Below, piece by piece: positions 1 through 11,615 of a stretch of DNA of 64,000 bases. The stretch's first letter is position 1. The number at the start of each line of letters is the position of its first letter. Under the pieces are notes generated by a model, which was not told where the DNA came from, did no database searches, and was given only the letters and a program-made list of their open reading frames with translations. The position numbers and the translations under genes were made by a program. The stretch comes from Dactylellina haptotyla (lineage: Eukaryota > Ascomycota > Orbiliomycetes > Orbiliales > Orbiliaceae): NCBI GenBank assembly GCA_031310005.1, contig CM062380.1:372001-436000 (forward strand). Reading direction: 5' to 3'.

Positions 1-3000
1 TATTTTTTTCTTCTTCTCCCCAAAAAACATTGATGGCGAAAAATTCCCTGCATTGATTTTCCGCATCAGTAGTGTATAGTTACGTTATATATATTGCGAA
101 GAGAGATACCAATATCGAAATACATGCACAATGACCTTCTCATTTTGACGTTTTCTCCCCGGGGCAAGCTTTTGGTTTCGTGAAGTGGGCTGTACCTGTA
201 CATGCCGTCGTACAAGTATGCTGTTTTCATACGGCCTTCGATTTCCAACCAACCAGGGAACTTTCTGTATTTGCCTCAAAATTTCTTCTTTTAAAAATTT
301 TTTAGTCTCCCCTTCGCGTGAACACACTCCATCGTGGGTTTTCATTGCGATAATTGCTAGGTTGGATTTTATTCGCCAGGGGCGTGCTAAAAAGTAGCGT
401 TTCGGGTTCCACTTTTAGAGCGATCGAAATTCGCCACCAGGTTGAAATGGTAATTCACTTTCCCCTTTTTTGGCTTCCAGATTCCCATCCAAGCGCAAAA
501 CATCGAGCTCGTGTCGCAGGGTGCTGTTCCCCAACACTCGCGCGACATGGTACCCTTTCTTCGGATCCAAAGACAACCGCAAGGACAGACGCGAATTTAT
601 TTCATAGCAACTCTTTCCTTCTTTTTCCTCCCCCCTCCACCCCTCTCGATCCTGACTATTTATTTTTATATCGGGCACCGATCGTCTGAAAAAAGAGGCC
701 GATAGGCTAGAGTGTTATGGCAGTCTTGAACTTTGATAGGTGCAGGGTCATTTGGGAGGAAGAAGGACCTTAGCCACAATGAAAAGTGGTCAAGGTGGTC
801 AATGCAGTTTAGTCTTTTCACTATTGGGTTAAAGCTGTCAGTTATCTCGATATTGGTTCTTGCTGTCACTTACCTCGCAATCGTTTGCCACTCTCGTGTC
901 AAGTAAAGATCGCCGGAGAGTGAGCAGGTCGAACAAGTAGACCAAGGGTTGTGACACTTTATTGCTGGATCCTAATAAAGTATTAACCTTTATTTTTTTG
1001 GGGTCGGGCAAAATTGTTCCATGCACCTGGGTAGTTCCGAGGTCCGCCACAACTTACGTGTCTCCGGAATTCGTGTCCTCTACCTTATTACTGGATAGGT
1101 CTTCGAAGGTTCTCTATATTCCAACTTGCAAAGGTCCTAACAGGAAAAGATTTCCTCTAGAATTCGTTAAACGCCATCCTATTCGTCAGAGGAGCACCAA
1201 GATTTGGCAACTGTTCGAATCGACCGATTGAAGACTTGGAAATAGTCGATCGTTGCGGAGACGCTCGCTACCCACAACCTTCGCTCAACACAGAGCCCAC
1301 TTCTGAATGTAAGAGTTTTCGATTTGGTGGGATGTTTACTTGAAAGATTGCCGGAGGTTCATTACTTCTTTCTTTAATATGCAGTCTTCGGGGTCGGTGG
1401 GCTGGTTCTACGTGGCATTTGGTGTGTAGCTTGCTTGCTTGCTGCGGGGTTTTTCTATTCACACCCATGATGTTTCGATAAACCTAGGGCTGACTATATC
1501 TCGTGAATGATCATCGGCGGGGAAGGTCAAAAAGGTCCAAGGAGTAATTTTCTGATTAGGAGGGTTGAGAGGTTCGAAAACCCTTCTTATTCGAAGCAAA
1601 TGTCGAACTACCCCGAGTTTTCGTTCTCGAATAGCCGAATCGACCAGGTCGCGCCCTTCATCGCTCGAAACAACATCCGCTCGAAACGAAAAAAGATAAA
1701 CGGTGTCCCTCTGCACGAAGAGACGTTGCAGCCAATTAAAGAGAGCCTCCAGGCCTAGTAAAGCGGCTTACCTTTCGAGCAACCCAAATCATGCGATACT
1801 TGCATCCAAAAATTCTTTCTTTTTCTCTTTTCTTTTTCAATTTTCGAGAATTAGGTTTTGTGTAGGGGCCCTACGCTTAGAATAGATACTATACCTATCT
1901 GGTACGTAGCATCACCTCGTTTCCTGCAACTGCTCTCGGGCTGCAAGGTTGAGAGATACGGGAGTTCGCGCGAGCCAACCCTAATGTAATTTTGATGCTG
2001 CTGCCAACGGACGGGCTTTCATAAGAAACGCTCAGCACTATGTGTGGTTCTCCAATTGCAACACCATAACGGGCCCAAAGATTCTGAGATCCTATTGGCT
2101 CTCGACAAAACTAGTTAATGGGGATAAACGGCGTGCTCTGGCTCGGACCAGAATCTTCTGCAGCTGCAGAACGACCAGAACGGATATGTGGAGGGGTGTG
2201 GGCAGATGTGCGTCCAGGGATGTTCCACTCCTGGGGGTGTGGATGGGTGGGACTGAAATACTGGGAGCAGCAGCAGCTTACTCTTCGGAGGAAGCTCCAT
2301 GTGCCTCGTGTACTCATGCAGCTATACTTCCGGATTGGCCCTTTGCTAATCGGCAGGAAAGGAAGTCCAGCAGTTTAGCCCGCGACGATCACTCTGTAAC
2401 TTTATTCCGAAGCTTGATGGCGCACACGAAAGTGGTCTGGCTCCCTGAAGACCCTGCAGTTTCTGCATGTTGTTTTTGAGCCAAAGGACTGGCTAAGGTG
2501 TCTGCATGGAGCACGCACATGGGCACTCATTGCCCTTATTGGAAATAAAGCTACCTGGTTTATATCAGGTGCATGGTGAAAGGTCGAGGCCCAGTGAACG
2601 GTGTGTTGGAAATGTAGAATGCAACACAAAAAATGTCGATAGAAAACCTGTTTCGCAGAAATCTTGTATCTTAAAAGGTCTCTGATCGGGGTACATTCCA
2701 CTATGTTGCTGGTTCTTGGGAACTGCTGACTTTATATCACCTAGGGAAGAGATCGCCGGTGGAGAAAGGTTTGCAGGAAACCGGGTTTTCCGAAGTATGA
2801 AAAAGAAAGTTGGAAGCTGCCTTGGAAAATGCTGTTCTCGCATGATCAGGCCGTATACCTTACATTTATGCGTGCTCTTTCTTAAAAAAGCCACTCTTTG
2901 GTCAATGCTGGGTAGAGACCTGTTGCTAGGTTTACAATATATAGCGCTCGTTTGCAATGCGTTGTGCGAGGGTTGGAGCCAACTTGGGCGCCTTTTAGTT

Positions 3001-4490
3001 TTGAGGTTGATAGCAAATCAGCATCGTGAATTCCCCGGGTTCGAAATCCGGCCTGCCGGCAAACATCGCATTCTCAAATCCATAAACCACGATAGAAGTG
3101 TCATTTACTTAAGGCAATTACGCTGCTGTATAATATCCCATTCGTTTTATTCTGAATTGTTTACCTACGCGCCCTGATTTCGTTTTACTTCTTGAGGGCA
3201 CCGCGGAGTTTTCCTTACGGGGCTCATGACTCGCGAATTAGCTACCAGTTGGCCTCTCAGACTAACCCCACAGGTAGCAAAACTAAGCGGAATAGACGTG
3301 TACGTTTCGTCATGTAGCTCATTTCTAAACCGAAATTCCTGGAACTTGCATAACCTGGCTTTATGCACTGTCGATGCACCGTCATATTCCAAGGAAACGG
3401 CTGGATAAGAGGTCCCCACCTGTCAAGGGTAGCACGTCTTGCGGTTGTTCCACTTTCCCCGTTTTGCAGTTTTATATTGCAATACCCCTAACAAGAGGGA
3501 GGTATGTCGTTAGCTATTCCCCACACCTTCGGCAAAAATTCTGGGCCTCATTCTACAATCAGTTGTATCTAAATCTGGTAAAACCCGCACGCACGCACAC
3601 CTGGACATGTGTCCAGACATTTTTCTGCAAGAATGCGTGTAGGTTTTGGTCTGGAAACTAAACCCTGGACGCGGCATGACATCAGCGGCTTCCCTTGGTG
3701 CCTGGATCTGATTTGAAACATTACACAAGAACCTGTTTTCCTCCAGGCCCATTATTTCTCCGGCCGATTAGCTTTCATCTTGCCCAGACAAATTGAACTC
3801 CACAACGGCTTGGAGTGGAACTCGCTGACGCAGAATTTCCTGTGTAGCTGTGAGGTCGCCTATGTACTACTGGGGAACCATCTATCATTCCCTTCTTTGG
3901 ACTGACTAGAGACTATGCAGCATACGCTCTTCCGATTAAACGCCGGCACCACAAACACCGAGCGCAGGATTAAATTAATATTGGAGAAGGCCGTGATCAA
4001 CATGACCTTACCTGTCAAAATTAATCTTCTGTCCTGGTATGGTATTTTTGGCAATAACTTCCGAGCCTAGTTCCAATGCAGGGTCTCGCTTGCCATCCGC
4101 AGGCTTGTTTCCTGCTGTTCCCTGTTTTTTATACGCCAAGCCTTTTTTGCTCTGTGAGCAAACGTCGCATCACAAACCGGGCCTTCGCGACGACTCAACA
4201 CCTTACCTCATGCACGACTCATCACCACCTCATCAGAACATAGCATCGACATCTTTCCACGCGCCGGCCGGCACATACCGAAACCCTTAAGGAGTACAGG
4301 GAGAAAGCAAGAGCCTTTGTATGGTATCATGGTTCCCGGTTGAAGCTGAACGGAAAGACGACACGCATACTGGAGCTGGTTGGCTGGCCCGAGTGGACCC
4401 AACATCCGCCACTCTCAAACCAAGGACGTCTCCCTTACGCCAGAACCAGCCTTGACTCGAAACGCGCCGGTACACACACCCACACCAATA
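1..4490. other. Long stretch without a recognisable gene
   Basis: Open frames here are short, overlap on both strands and show no domain, signal peptide or intron-joined continuation that I recognise. Base composition is not strikingly AT-rich, so I see no obvious sign of repeat-induced mutation, and I found no terminal repeats or transposase-like protein. The last few hundred bases must hold the promoter and 5' leader of the SPP2 gene that starts at 4491. A tRNA-like T-arm near 3035-3051 was examined and rejected. Confidence 0.6.
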
Positions 4491-5852
4491 ATGGACAGAT
4501 CTTCGAATGGTACGAACGGCTCGTCTGGATTTTCCATCTCCTTGGGTCCCAAGAAAGGCCCACCCAGACCTACGACTGCGCCTAGGAAGCCCCTCGCTGG
4601 CCACTCTGCGTTCTCCAAACCCGCGAATAAGCGTGGACCGGCTCTGTCAGACGACGAGGACGATCATGATGGCGATGACCACCGAGACAAGGTTCAATTG
4701 GTTACGGGCTTTGGAAGCCGTGGCGCGATCACCGCCGATGGCGAGAAGGAAGCCAAAACTCTTGTCATACCTGCACTGAAGAACAAGGATTGGAGAGCTG
4801 AGAGTCGAAAAAAGAAAGGAATATATCTCCCTCCGGAGGCCATAGCCCAAAGGGAGGGTGCGTCTGTCGATACGCGAGATATCATTGGGGATGAGCCAAT
4901 GAAAGTCGGCCTGCAGTTTGTGGAAAAGTCAACTGCTGGAATGTCCATTGCTGAAGGCGATGTTGGCATGCCAGATGTTGAAAATGGCGCCTTCGAAGAG
5001 GACACACAGGCTGAAAAAGTTGAAAAAACCGAGGACCAACTTGCCATGGAAGCTTTATTGGCCGGAGATAAAGCCAAAGCAAGCACCCTGACGATACCTG
5101 CTGCTTCTGGAAACGTACAGGACAGCCGTACCTTCTTACAGAATGAAGATGATGCATATCGAGCCGACGTCGCATCCCGTCCTGACGCTGCTACTCTGGA
5201 AGAGTATGCTGCTGTCCCCGTAGAAGAGTTCGGAGCCGCGCTCTTGAGAGGCATGGGATGGAAAGAAGGCCAATCCGTTGGAAAAACCGGCGGCGCCGCG
5301 AATAAACCTAGGCTCGTTGAGAAACGACCCGCGTTTCTAGGAATCGGTGCAAAGGGAATTGGCGCGGAAGAAATTGGCGCATGGGGAAAGGGTGATAAAA
5401 AGGGACGCCAAAGGGTTGACAAGACCTATTTACCGATAACGCTCGTCGACAAGGACGGTAAAAGGGTCGAAGAAGATGGAAAGAAAGATTTAGTCAAGAA
5501 GGACGTCGATAAAGATTGGAAGAGGCGGGACGATAGAGATCGCTCCGATAAGCGGGATAGGGATCATGATTACTACGACGATAGAGATAGCTCGCGGTCT
5601 AAACGTGATCGGGACAGAGATCGTGACGACACCAGGGATCGAGATAGACGTGATAGGGATAAAGAAAGAGATCGTGGATCTTATCGGGAACGCTCGCGCG
5701 ATAGAAAGGATCGTGACAGAACGAGAGACAAAGATAACGACAGGAACTATGACCGAAAACACGGGTCTTCAAGCTATGATGGTCGAGATCGCGATCGAGA
5801 TAGGCGGAGGCATCGAAGCCGCAGCCGCAGCCGTGAGAGGCATCGACGTTAG
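4491..5852 (+). CDS. SPP2: Spp2-like pre-mRNA splicing factor (G-patch, activator of the Prp2 helicase)
   Basis: Single-exon gene of 453 residues. Spp2 binds the DEAH helicase Prp2 through a G-patch-like domain and promotes spliceosome activation. Visible here: an N-terminal FSISLGPKK motif close to the start, an acidic stretch (about residues 53-65), and around residues 238-300 the Spp2/G-patch core with VEEFGAALLRGMGWKEGQ followed by a basic, Gly-rich segment (FLGIGAKGIGAEEIG). From about residue 327 to the end the protein is an Arg/Asp/Lys-rich low-complexity tail with DRDR and RSRSR-like runs. The open frame extends upstream to 4380, but only through a TTG, so the first ATG at 4491 is taken as the start; it places the conserved N-terminal motif where the family has it. 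The RD-rich tail is longer than in yeast Spp2, as in GPKOW-type homologs. Nuclear. Confidence 0.88.
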   Translation: MDRSSNGTNGSSGFSISLGPKKGPPRPTTAPRKPLAGHSAFSKPANKRGPALSDDEDDHDGDDHRDKVQLVTGFGSRGAITADGEKEAKTLVIPALKNKDWRAESRKKKGIYLPPEAIAQREGASVDTRDIIGDEPMKVGLQFVEKSTAGMSIAEGDVGMPDVENGAFEEDTQAEKVEKTEDQLAMEALLAGDKAKASTLTIPAASGNVQDSRTFLQNEDDAYRADVASRPDAATLEEYAAVPVEEFGAALLRGMGWKEGQSVGKTGGAANKPRLVEKRPAFLGIGAKGIGAEEIGAWGKGDKKGRQRVDKTYLPITLVDKDGKRVEEDGKKDLVKKDVDKDWKRRDDRDRSDKRDRDHDYYDDRDSSRSKRDRDRDRDDTRDRDRRDRDKERDRGSYRERSRDRKDRDRTRDKDNDRNYDRKHGSSSYDGRDRDRDRRRHRSRSRSRERHRR

Positions 5853-7383
5853 CTCCCTCAAACACTACTCCAAGGAGCAAACTAAGGCGTCGCCAATACT
5901 TTCAAGATCAAGATTGTAGGCTTTCTGGTGCCTCTAACATACACGAATATGGCTAGATTGGGTGTAAAACAGCGGGATGGGAAGGTATTGTTACTGCATA
6001 TTGTTGTCTATAGAAAGCTGGTCTAATTTCAATCTAGTATTTTTTACTTAACATACCAAATATTTAGTCTCTCGACTGGTGGCACGTCTTAAACATTTAC
6101 TCTCGGAATTCCTTACATCGTCGTCACCAAAATTAGCCTCATTTTGCGGAAAAGGCAACACAAACCTGCAATTGCTACGACACTCATGTATAATTCTTGT
6201 GAGAAGCATTCCACCTTCGGGAGGGAGGTTTCAACAAAAATTCGATCTTAATCTTATCTAATCAACAGGCTTTCGTGCTGGTGCACAGGCAGATTCAGTA
6301 AGAAAGGTCTTGGAGGGACCCACATGTCGGGATCGACAAGCCGAGCTCGAGGGGTTGGGTTGTATACGTAAACAAAGCGATAGCTGGAGGGATATATTGT
6401 CGCCTTTGCAGCATTGGCATTATCAGTATGTCTAAGGAAGATATATTCCGGGTTGTCATAGCTTTGCCTGCTCCGGTTCACAATGGATGTTGCCGAACCA
6501 TTGCGGTGCCTGGTTCGTGGTAACTAATCTAACTGTAGTAAGGCCCGGGGGCATTTTCCCACGCCACGGAGGCATATTATCGGCGTAGTAAAGAGTTGTT
6601 TCTTTGATTTCAGGTTTCTGACCGTCGAGATATCGGAAGCATTTACCGAAACTAGAAAACCAAGCCCAGTAACCGATCTTTTTACAGCTGGGTGTAAGGG
6701 ACCCCACATCTGGTTTCAAATTTGACCACCGCGATTCGTTCAACGGTTCAAAGGTATTCGCTCCAATACGGTGTTGAATGCAGATGTCTATATGTAGATA
6801 TATCACTACCTCTCAAATCCGAATTCCTTTAGTCTGGATGACGTTGGTTTGAAAACTACTCGCGCCTACTATGCTTTCCTGGTGATCGAATGTATGGAGT
6901 GCAGACGCCCAAAGTTTGTAATAGTATATTATATTATACTTTGCATCTAAGTTTCATTCGAAATCCATGTCAAATCTTTGGCATTTACAGCCTCCCGACA
7001 GACCACGGCATGATTGAGCCAGCTCAACGACACATTGAGTTCTCACAGCCGACGGGTCGTCCCGTGTGTCTGCTGTTGTGACGACGAGTCAAGCAAGGCC
7101 TCTCGTTGCTGTAGAAAAAGACGAAAAATTGGAATGGCTAGGACTATTTCGATAGCACATAATAGTGCGTACGCCACTGATTAAAAGTTTTGGTAAAGAT
7201 GTTTTATTTGGCACGAGTGTGGAGACAAAAACTCATAGAAACAGGAGGCCGAGGATCGTTAGTCGACGGACCTAAAAGAGCGTTCCTATATAAAAATCGA
7301 ATGGTACCTTTTTATGGGCGGGATTTTCTTTCTCCCTTCGCGCTGTTAAAATTTCCTGCGGAGAAACGGGTGATCTTTCAAAA
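5853..7383. other. Intergenic region, no gene seen
   Basis: No frame here has recognisable coding features. The first part should hold the 3' untranslated region of SPP2. The last hundred bases hold the TATA element of the secreted-protein gene downstream. Confidence 0.6.
7287..7295 (+). promoter_or_regulatory. TATA box of the small secreted protein gene
   Basis: TATATAAAA lies about 90 bases upstream of the ATG at 7384, a usual spacing for a core promoter in a filamentous fungus. Assignment is by motif and position only. Confidence 0.55.
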
Positions 7384-8013
7384 ATGTTTTTTCCAATTGC
7401 TAGAACACTCGCTCTCGTTCTGTCTGTAGCCCAGATTGCAACTGCACAGACAACATGTACCTGCGAGTGCCCTAGAGATGCCTGCTTCTCGCTTTTAGCA
7501 GGTTCAGCGTATTATCCCGACCAGGCTACTGTCAACGACTGTAGGTCATACGTAGTCACAACTACCGCCGGGCCTCCCTCGACAGAAACAGTAACGGTAT
7601 ACACGACCTCGACCTACGTTGGCAAAGATACCGTAACAATAACCAAATTTGACGGACCTACCGCAACGACGACTCAAGCCGAGGTCACTATCACAGAAAC
7701 CACCACCGTGCTTACTCCCAACAAGCGCTTTATCAAGGCTAAGCGTCAGGCGAATACCAGAACTATTCCCTCATACGCCAGCGGTATATGCACGGATGGG
7801 CCCAACTATGCCAGAGCATGCGGTTGTATTATTCTTGGAGCCACTTCGACCATCATCACTACCGAGAACCCGAGTACTGTGACAGAGACCGTCACTGGAA
7901 CCATCACAGATGCTATTATCGACCGAGAAGAAGTTTTCACGACTGTCCCGGGAACCAACTGGGTCACATCCTTCTCGGGAACGACTACCATCACCGAGAC
8001 CGTGAACTCGTAA
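7384..8013 (+). CDS. Small secreted Thr-rich protein with Cys module and Kex2-like site
   Basis: Intronless, 209 residues. Residues 1-21 form a clear signal peptide (MFFPIARTLALVLSVAQIATA), followed by a Cys-rich N-terminus (CTCECPRDACF) and a further Cys in NDCRSY. The middle is Thr/Val-rich with TETVTVYTT-like repeats. Around residue 120 there are dibasic sites (NKRFIKAKRQ) that could be cut by a Kex2 protease, then a module PSYASGICTDGPNYARACGC that closely parallels one in the 761-residue protein at 16577-18941 (PTYATACGNYNEYVSACLC). It therefore looks like a short paralog of that protein. There is no GPI-anchor signal, so it is probably extracellular or wall-associated. No family name can be given. 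The start is supported by the signal peptide and by the TATA element about 90 bases upstream. Confidence 0.75.
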   Translation: MFFPIARTLALVLSVAQIATAQTTCTCECPRDACFSLLAGSAYYPDQATVNDCRSYVVTTTAGPPSTETVTVYTTSTYVGKDTVTITKFDGPTATTTQAEVTITETTTVLTPNKRFIKAKRQANTRTIPSYASGICTDGPNYARACGCIILGATSTIITTENPSTVTETVTGTITDAIIDREEVFTTVPGTNWVTSFSGTTTITETVNS

Positions 8014-8702
8014 TCCTATTTTCTGGTTTTTACTATGCCAAATCACAATAATTTTGCTGTTCTTTTTGTGAATATATTTTGGCTCGGATATCTCAGGGTT
8101 TAATGTATTTTTAACTTCTATTCGGTTTCACGCACGTCAGCTTGCGCTGGTATCTCGTCAGTCACCTATGCTGGGAGGACCTGGGGGAGAATAGGGTAGA
8201 AATGGCTGTACACGAGGGAACGAGATTTAATAGTCGATCGAGGTCGAGTTTTGAGAAAGGAAAAAAATAATATTATACTGGTTGTATTTAAGAAAGGAGT
8301 AGTCGGTTCACGGATGCGATGCCTTTGCAAATTTGTTCCCAGGGTATGATTTGGATAATGAGTGAGAAACCCGTTTTATCTTATCTAGTCTGTTGCATGT
8401 TATACACCCGAAGGCATGGCTCTCCTGCTGGCTAGGTTGCAAGTGGAGCTAGTTTCAAATGTGTAATTTCGTGCCTGCATGCGTGCAAAAGTAGCTAATT
8501 AAAGAACCAAATTCGAACATTCGGATCAGATACCCTGATATACATGTCATTTTATCGATAAGATTAAACGAAAGTGTATCCGGTCTGTGCATGTATAGTC
8601 CCCACAAAAAAAAAATTTATTCTATGGGCCTACCTATTTTTTATAACCTGGGAAATTCAAACGCCGGTGCACCGTTATTCAAGGCAAAGCACTGCAGCTA
8701 TA
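8014..8702. other. Convergent intergenic region
   Basis: Lies between two convergent genes and should hold both 3' untranslated regions. I see no gene, repeat or RNA motif in it. Confidence 0.6.
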
Positions 8703-9575
8703 TTAATACATCCCACTACAATCGAGTCGGAGCCCGGTTATATGTGCCCCACCTGCAAAGGAGGCGGTCTCTTCGGTACCCCAGATCGAAAATTCTATCC
8801 AACGGTCCCTTAATACTGCAGTACGACTAATTTCCAATGATCTCGCCTTAATTCTTTCTTCCTCGACTAGTCTCCAAACATCCATAGCGAGATTTATACC
8901 CCGGTTCGATAACCCGTGGGTGAAGAACCGCTGCAATAGGTCCGCGATATCTTGCCCTTCTCGTCCAATGTTTTTTTCCCATGACGCTGTAACTCGACCG
9001 TTCCTCCATGATTGGACTTGGCCAAGATAGTGACCGGGTGGTAGGTGAGTTTTGTACTTTTCGAATTCCATCTTGAGGTAGACTGACTGTGGCACCGGGC
9101 GGCAGATCTTGAGTTTGAGAGGCTGGATCCATTTCATCGCTCGTTCATAAGCTGCTTGTAAACCAACTGCGGTTTTGGCACTCTCGTCTACGTCTAGCAT
9201 TTCTCTCAAGAACTTTACTAAGATACGGTTGAGAAAAGGCGAGACTTCATGCCTGCCTGCTAGCGGAGGCGCCGCACCATTTATTTTTACGTTTCCCTTT
9301 ATGCTAACATTTTCTCCGATCGTGACGTTTTGTTTTTGGGGTTTGTTCAGCTTTGCATGTTGTTCGAGGATACTCTTCGGCGGTTCGTGGCCGTCGTAGG
9401 TCCACGTGACCCACTTGATGAGTGGGGACGTTTCAACTATGTCCCTCCATGTTCTACAGACGAGCCGAACGGTAGTAAGAATCTCGAGGGGCTCTATGCA
9501 GACTAGGATATGTTCTAAGAGCTCAGTTGTGGAGAACACCTGGGGGACTGCGGCGCCTGTGCTTGTTGTTTGCAT
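8703..9575 (-). CDS. F-box protein
   Basis: Intronless, 290 residues. An F-box lies at about residues 12-52: VFSTTELLEHILVCIEP followed by LVCRTWRDIVETSP. This pattern (FxTxELLExIL, then VCRxWRDxI) is common in Pezizomycotina F-box proteins, which bind Skp1 and present substrates to SCF ubiquitin ligases. The rest has no recognisable repeat (no WD40, LRR or kelch). A Pro-rich segment VPQSVYLKMEFEKYKTHLPP lies in the second half. It belongs to a different F-box type from the five LPTEL-type paralogs at 37-60 kb. The ATG is the first in the frame and sits just before the F-box. Target unknown. Confidence 0.72.
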   Translation of the reverse strand: MQTTSTGAAVPQVFSTTELLEHILVCIEPLEILTTVRLVCRTWRDIVETSPLIKWVTWTYDGHEPPKSILEQHAKLNKPQKQNVTIGENVSIKGNVKINGAAPPLAGRHEVSPFLNRILVKFLREMLDVDESAKTAVGLQAAYERAMKWIQPLKLKICRPVPQSVYLKMEFEKYKTHLPPGHYLGQVQSWRNGRVTASWEKNIGREGQDIADLLQRFFTHGLSNRGINLAMDVWRLVEEERIKARSLEISRTAVLRDRWIEFSIWGTEETASFAGGAHITGLRLDCSGMY

Positions 9576-11615
9576 TATGTGGTGATTCGTAAGGTTGCAC
9601 CTGCAAGATCCATGGCCCAGCTGGCCAAGAGTTGTTTCCGTGAAAAGCTTCTGTGGCTCACGTAGCCGGTGCTACATGCTACAAGGTGGAATGAAAGGTA
9701 TGTGGAATTCGAATAGTTAAGTTTATAAAATATGAGGCTGGTTTGTTGGTAACATTTTACGTTTCCCTACACGTTGGATTTCTGTTTAGGTATCAAAGTA
9801 GATCTCGATCCTAAATGATAAGGCGGATACGTCGATACGCGGTGACGAAAAGTTATATTGTGTTGAGGGTAGTCCAACTTTCAGGGGCCACGATTGTTCT
9901 CGCGATGTTGAAAGTCAGAATTGAAAAGTAACAAGCTCCTCCATACTTTTATTTGTGTGACCATGCGGCATAGTTAAGCTTTCGGATCTTCGGTTACACG
10001 GTCCCGACATGATATGATCATGAGATCGGTGAATGAGAATTGAAATATAGATAGTAGGGGTATCTTGTATGCTAAATTGAACATCACTTAAGGAGAGCAT
10101 CTTATAGTTCCTGGGTAGTGCTTTCGAATTCGATCTGAATCCCAGACATATAGATAGATAACTGGTTAAAGATCCGCCAGGTTTGTCGGGATCCGGCAAG
10201 TTTGCCAGGGCCTGAACCCGATCTCGTGCATGAATGAGAGCACACAGAACAAGGGTGGAGCTGCAAGTGCGGTCGGTCCGAAAAATTGTCGTAGGTCTCG
10301 CGTCGAGCCCGAAGTTTCCCACACATTCCGGAAACGTAACGGGAAGCCGACAACTGGTAAGTGATGTAAGGGGTGTATTCCTTGATTTTCTGGACAGTAT
10401 GGCCTTTAGCTAATGCGATAGAATAAGAGCTTGAAAATTTTCTTTGAGACCGAAAGCCGACATCTACAAACCCTTCTGTCCCCTTTCAACTTGGCATCTT
10501 TGGAAAAGTAAGCTTTCCGGCGAATTGAGGATAGATAGCAGCAATGTTTAAATTTTATTTGCCCACGTTCTAGCCAAAGGGTACCCTGAAAATATGCTCT
10601 CGTGACCACAATCACACAGGTGCATGGTCTAATTAGCTAGCTGGTACCTGGTCCTCTTCTCGAGAGCCCTTTCAACGAAATTAGAAATTGGAACGCACGA
10701 CCTTGTTGAGCAGTCTCGTGGGGGTCCATTTTTGTCTAAAATAATCTGGGGAAGCTAGGGAGTTCCCAAAACTGAAAAATCAGCATAGTTGCTATAAAGG
10801 TCCCGTCAGCGTCCCTTGTTCGAGTAAAGGAAACGAAACGACCAGCTTGAGCTCCGTGGACCAGGAGCCGAGACCCTTTGAAAACGCACGGTCGATTGCG
10901 GGGACCCTTGGACTCCAGCTCTGGGACAATCTTGGATCTCGAATATTCTTTCAATCGTTCTTTAGCTTTCCTTGCTTTCGCTCGTTTCGCCGACGCACAA
11001 CGCAGAACCGCTGTGGCATTTCGCCCGACGCAGGCACCGTTCCCTGCCCTTTCGGTACTGCGAGCTAATAGGCTGCCCAAGTTAACAGCCGCGCCTCGTC
11101 TTCTCAGACAGCATACGATTTCCTCAAGCTGTTCGTGATATATGATGTATAGTATACGGACCGTACATCTCGACTTTTCAACCTCATTTCAAGGGCGCCA
11201 GCTGCTGGAATTCTCGTCATCACTCTGCTGCAGTTGCACCTGACAATTGTCCTTCGCACTCGTTCACTCAATCGTCCGCTCATTCGAACATTCAATCGAC
11301 TCGAAAATAGCCACGTCGCTGTCGGCGTTCCTCTTTCTGTAGCTGTGATTGATCTGCTGCTGGCGCGCTGGGCGTCTTTTTCACTATATAGGCAGTTTTT
11401 TGGCTCTGACATCAGTCTTCATTCCTTCCCATCTACTCCAACCTCTATTCTCATCCCGTCAAACCAAACTCCTGCGCAGCTGTTAAAAATTCTAACTTGC
11501 GACTTCGAGTCCCCAGAGTAAGTAGGACAATGTCGTCCAGCTTTGGAGTTCTCATCAGATTCATTTGGATGGGTGGTAAGCTAACTTTCGTACCCTGATC
11601 CGTTGTCAGTCAAAG
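9576..11615. other. Intergenic region upstream of the phosphatase-family gene
   Basis: No gene recognised over 2 kb. The part from about 11100 to 11520 is rich in C and T on the plus strand, with a TATA-like ACTATATAGG near 11382, and looks like promoter and 5' leader of the gene starting at 11616. A GTAAGT near 11519 and a TCAG at 11606-11609 could bound a 5' UTR intron of about 90 nt, but this is conjecture. Confidence 0.5.

Noticed and set aside
3035-3051. tRNA-like T-arm CCGGGTTCGAAATCCGG followed by GC-rich sequence
   Set aside because: The invariant G53-C61 pair is replaced by G-T, position 60 is A, and no matching acceptor strand, D-arm or anticodon arm lies upstream. Treated as chance.
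2042-3177. Two moderate plus-strand open frames of 145 and 153 residues
   Set aside because: No domain, no signal peptide, mixed composition and overlapping frames on the other strand; not supported as genes.
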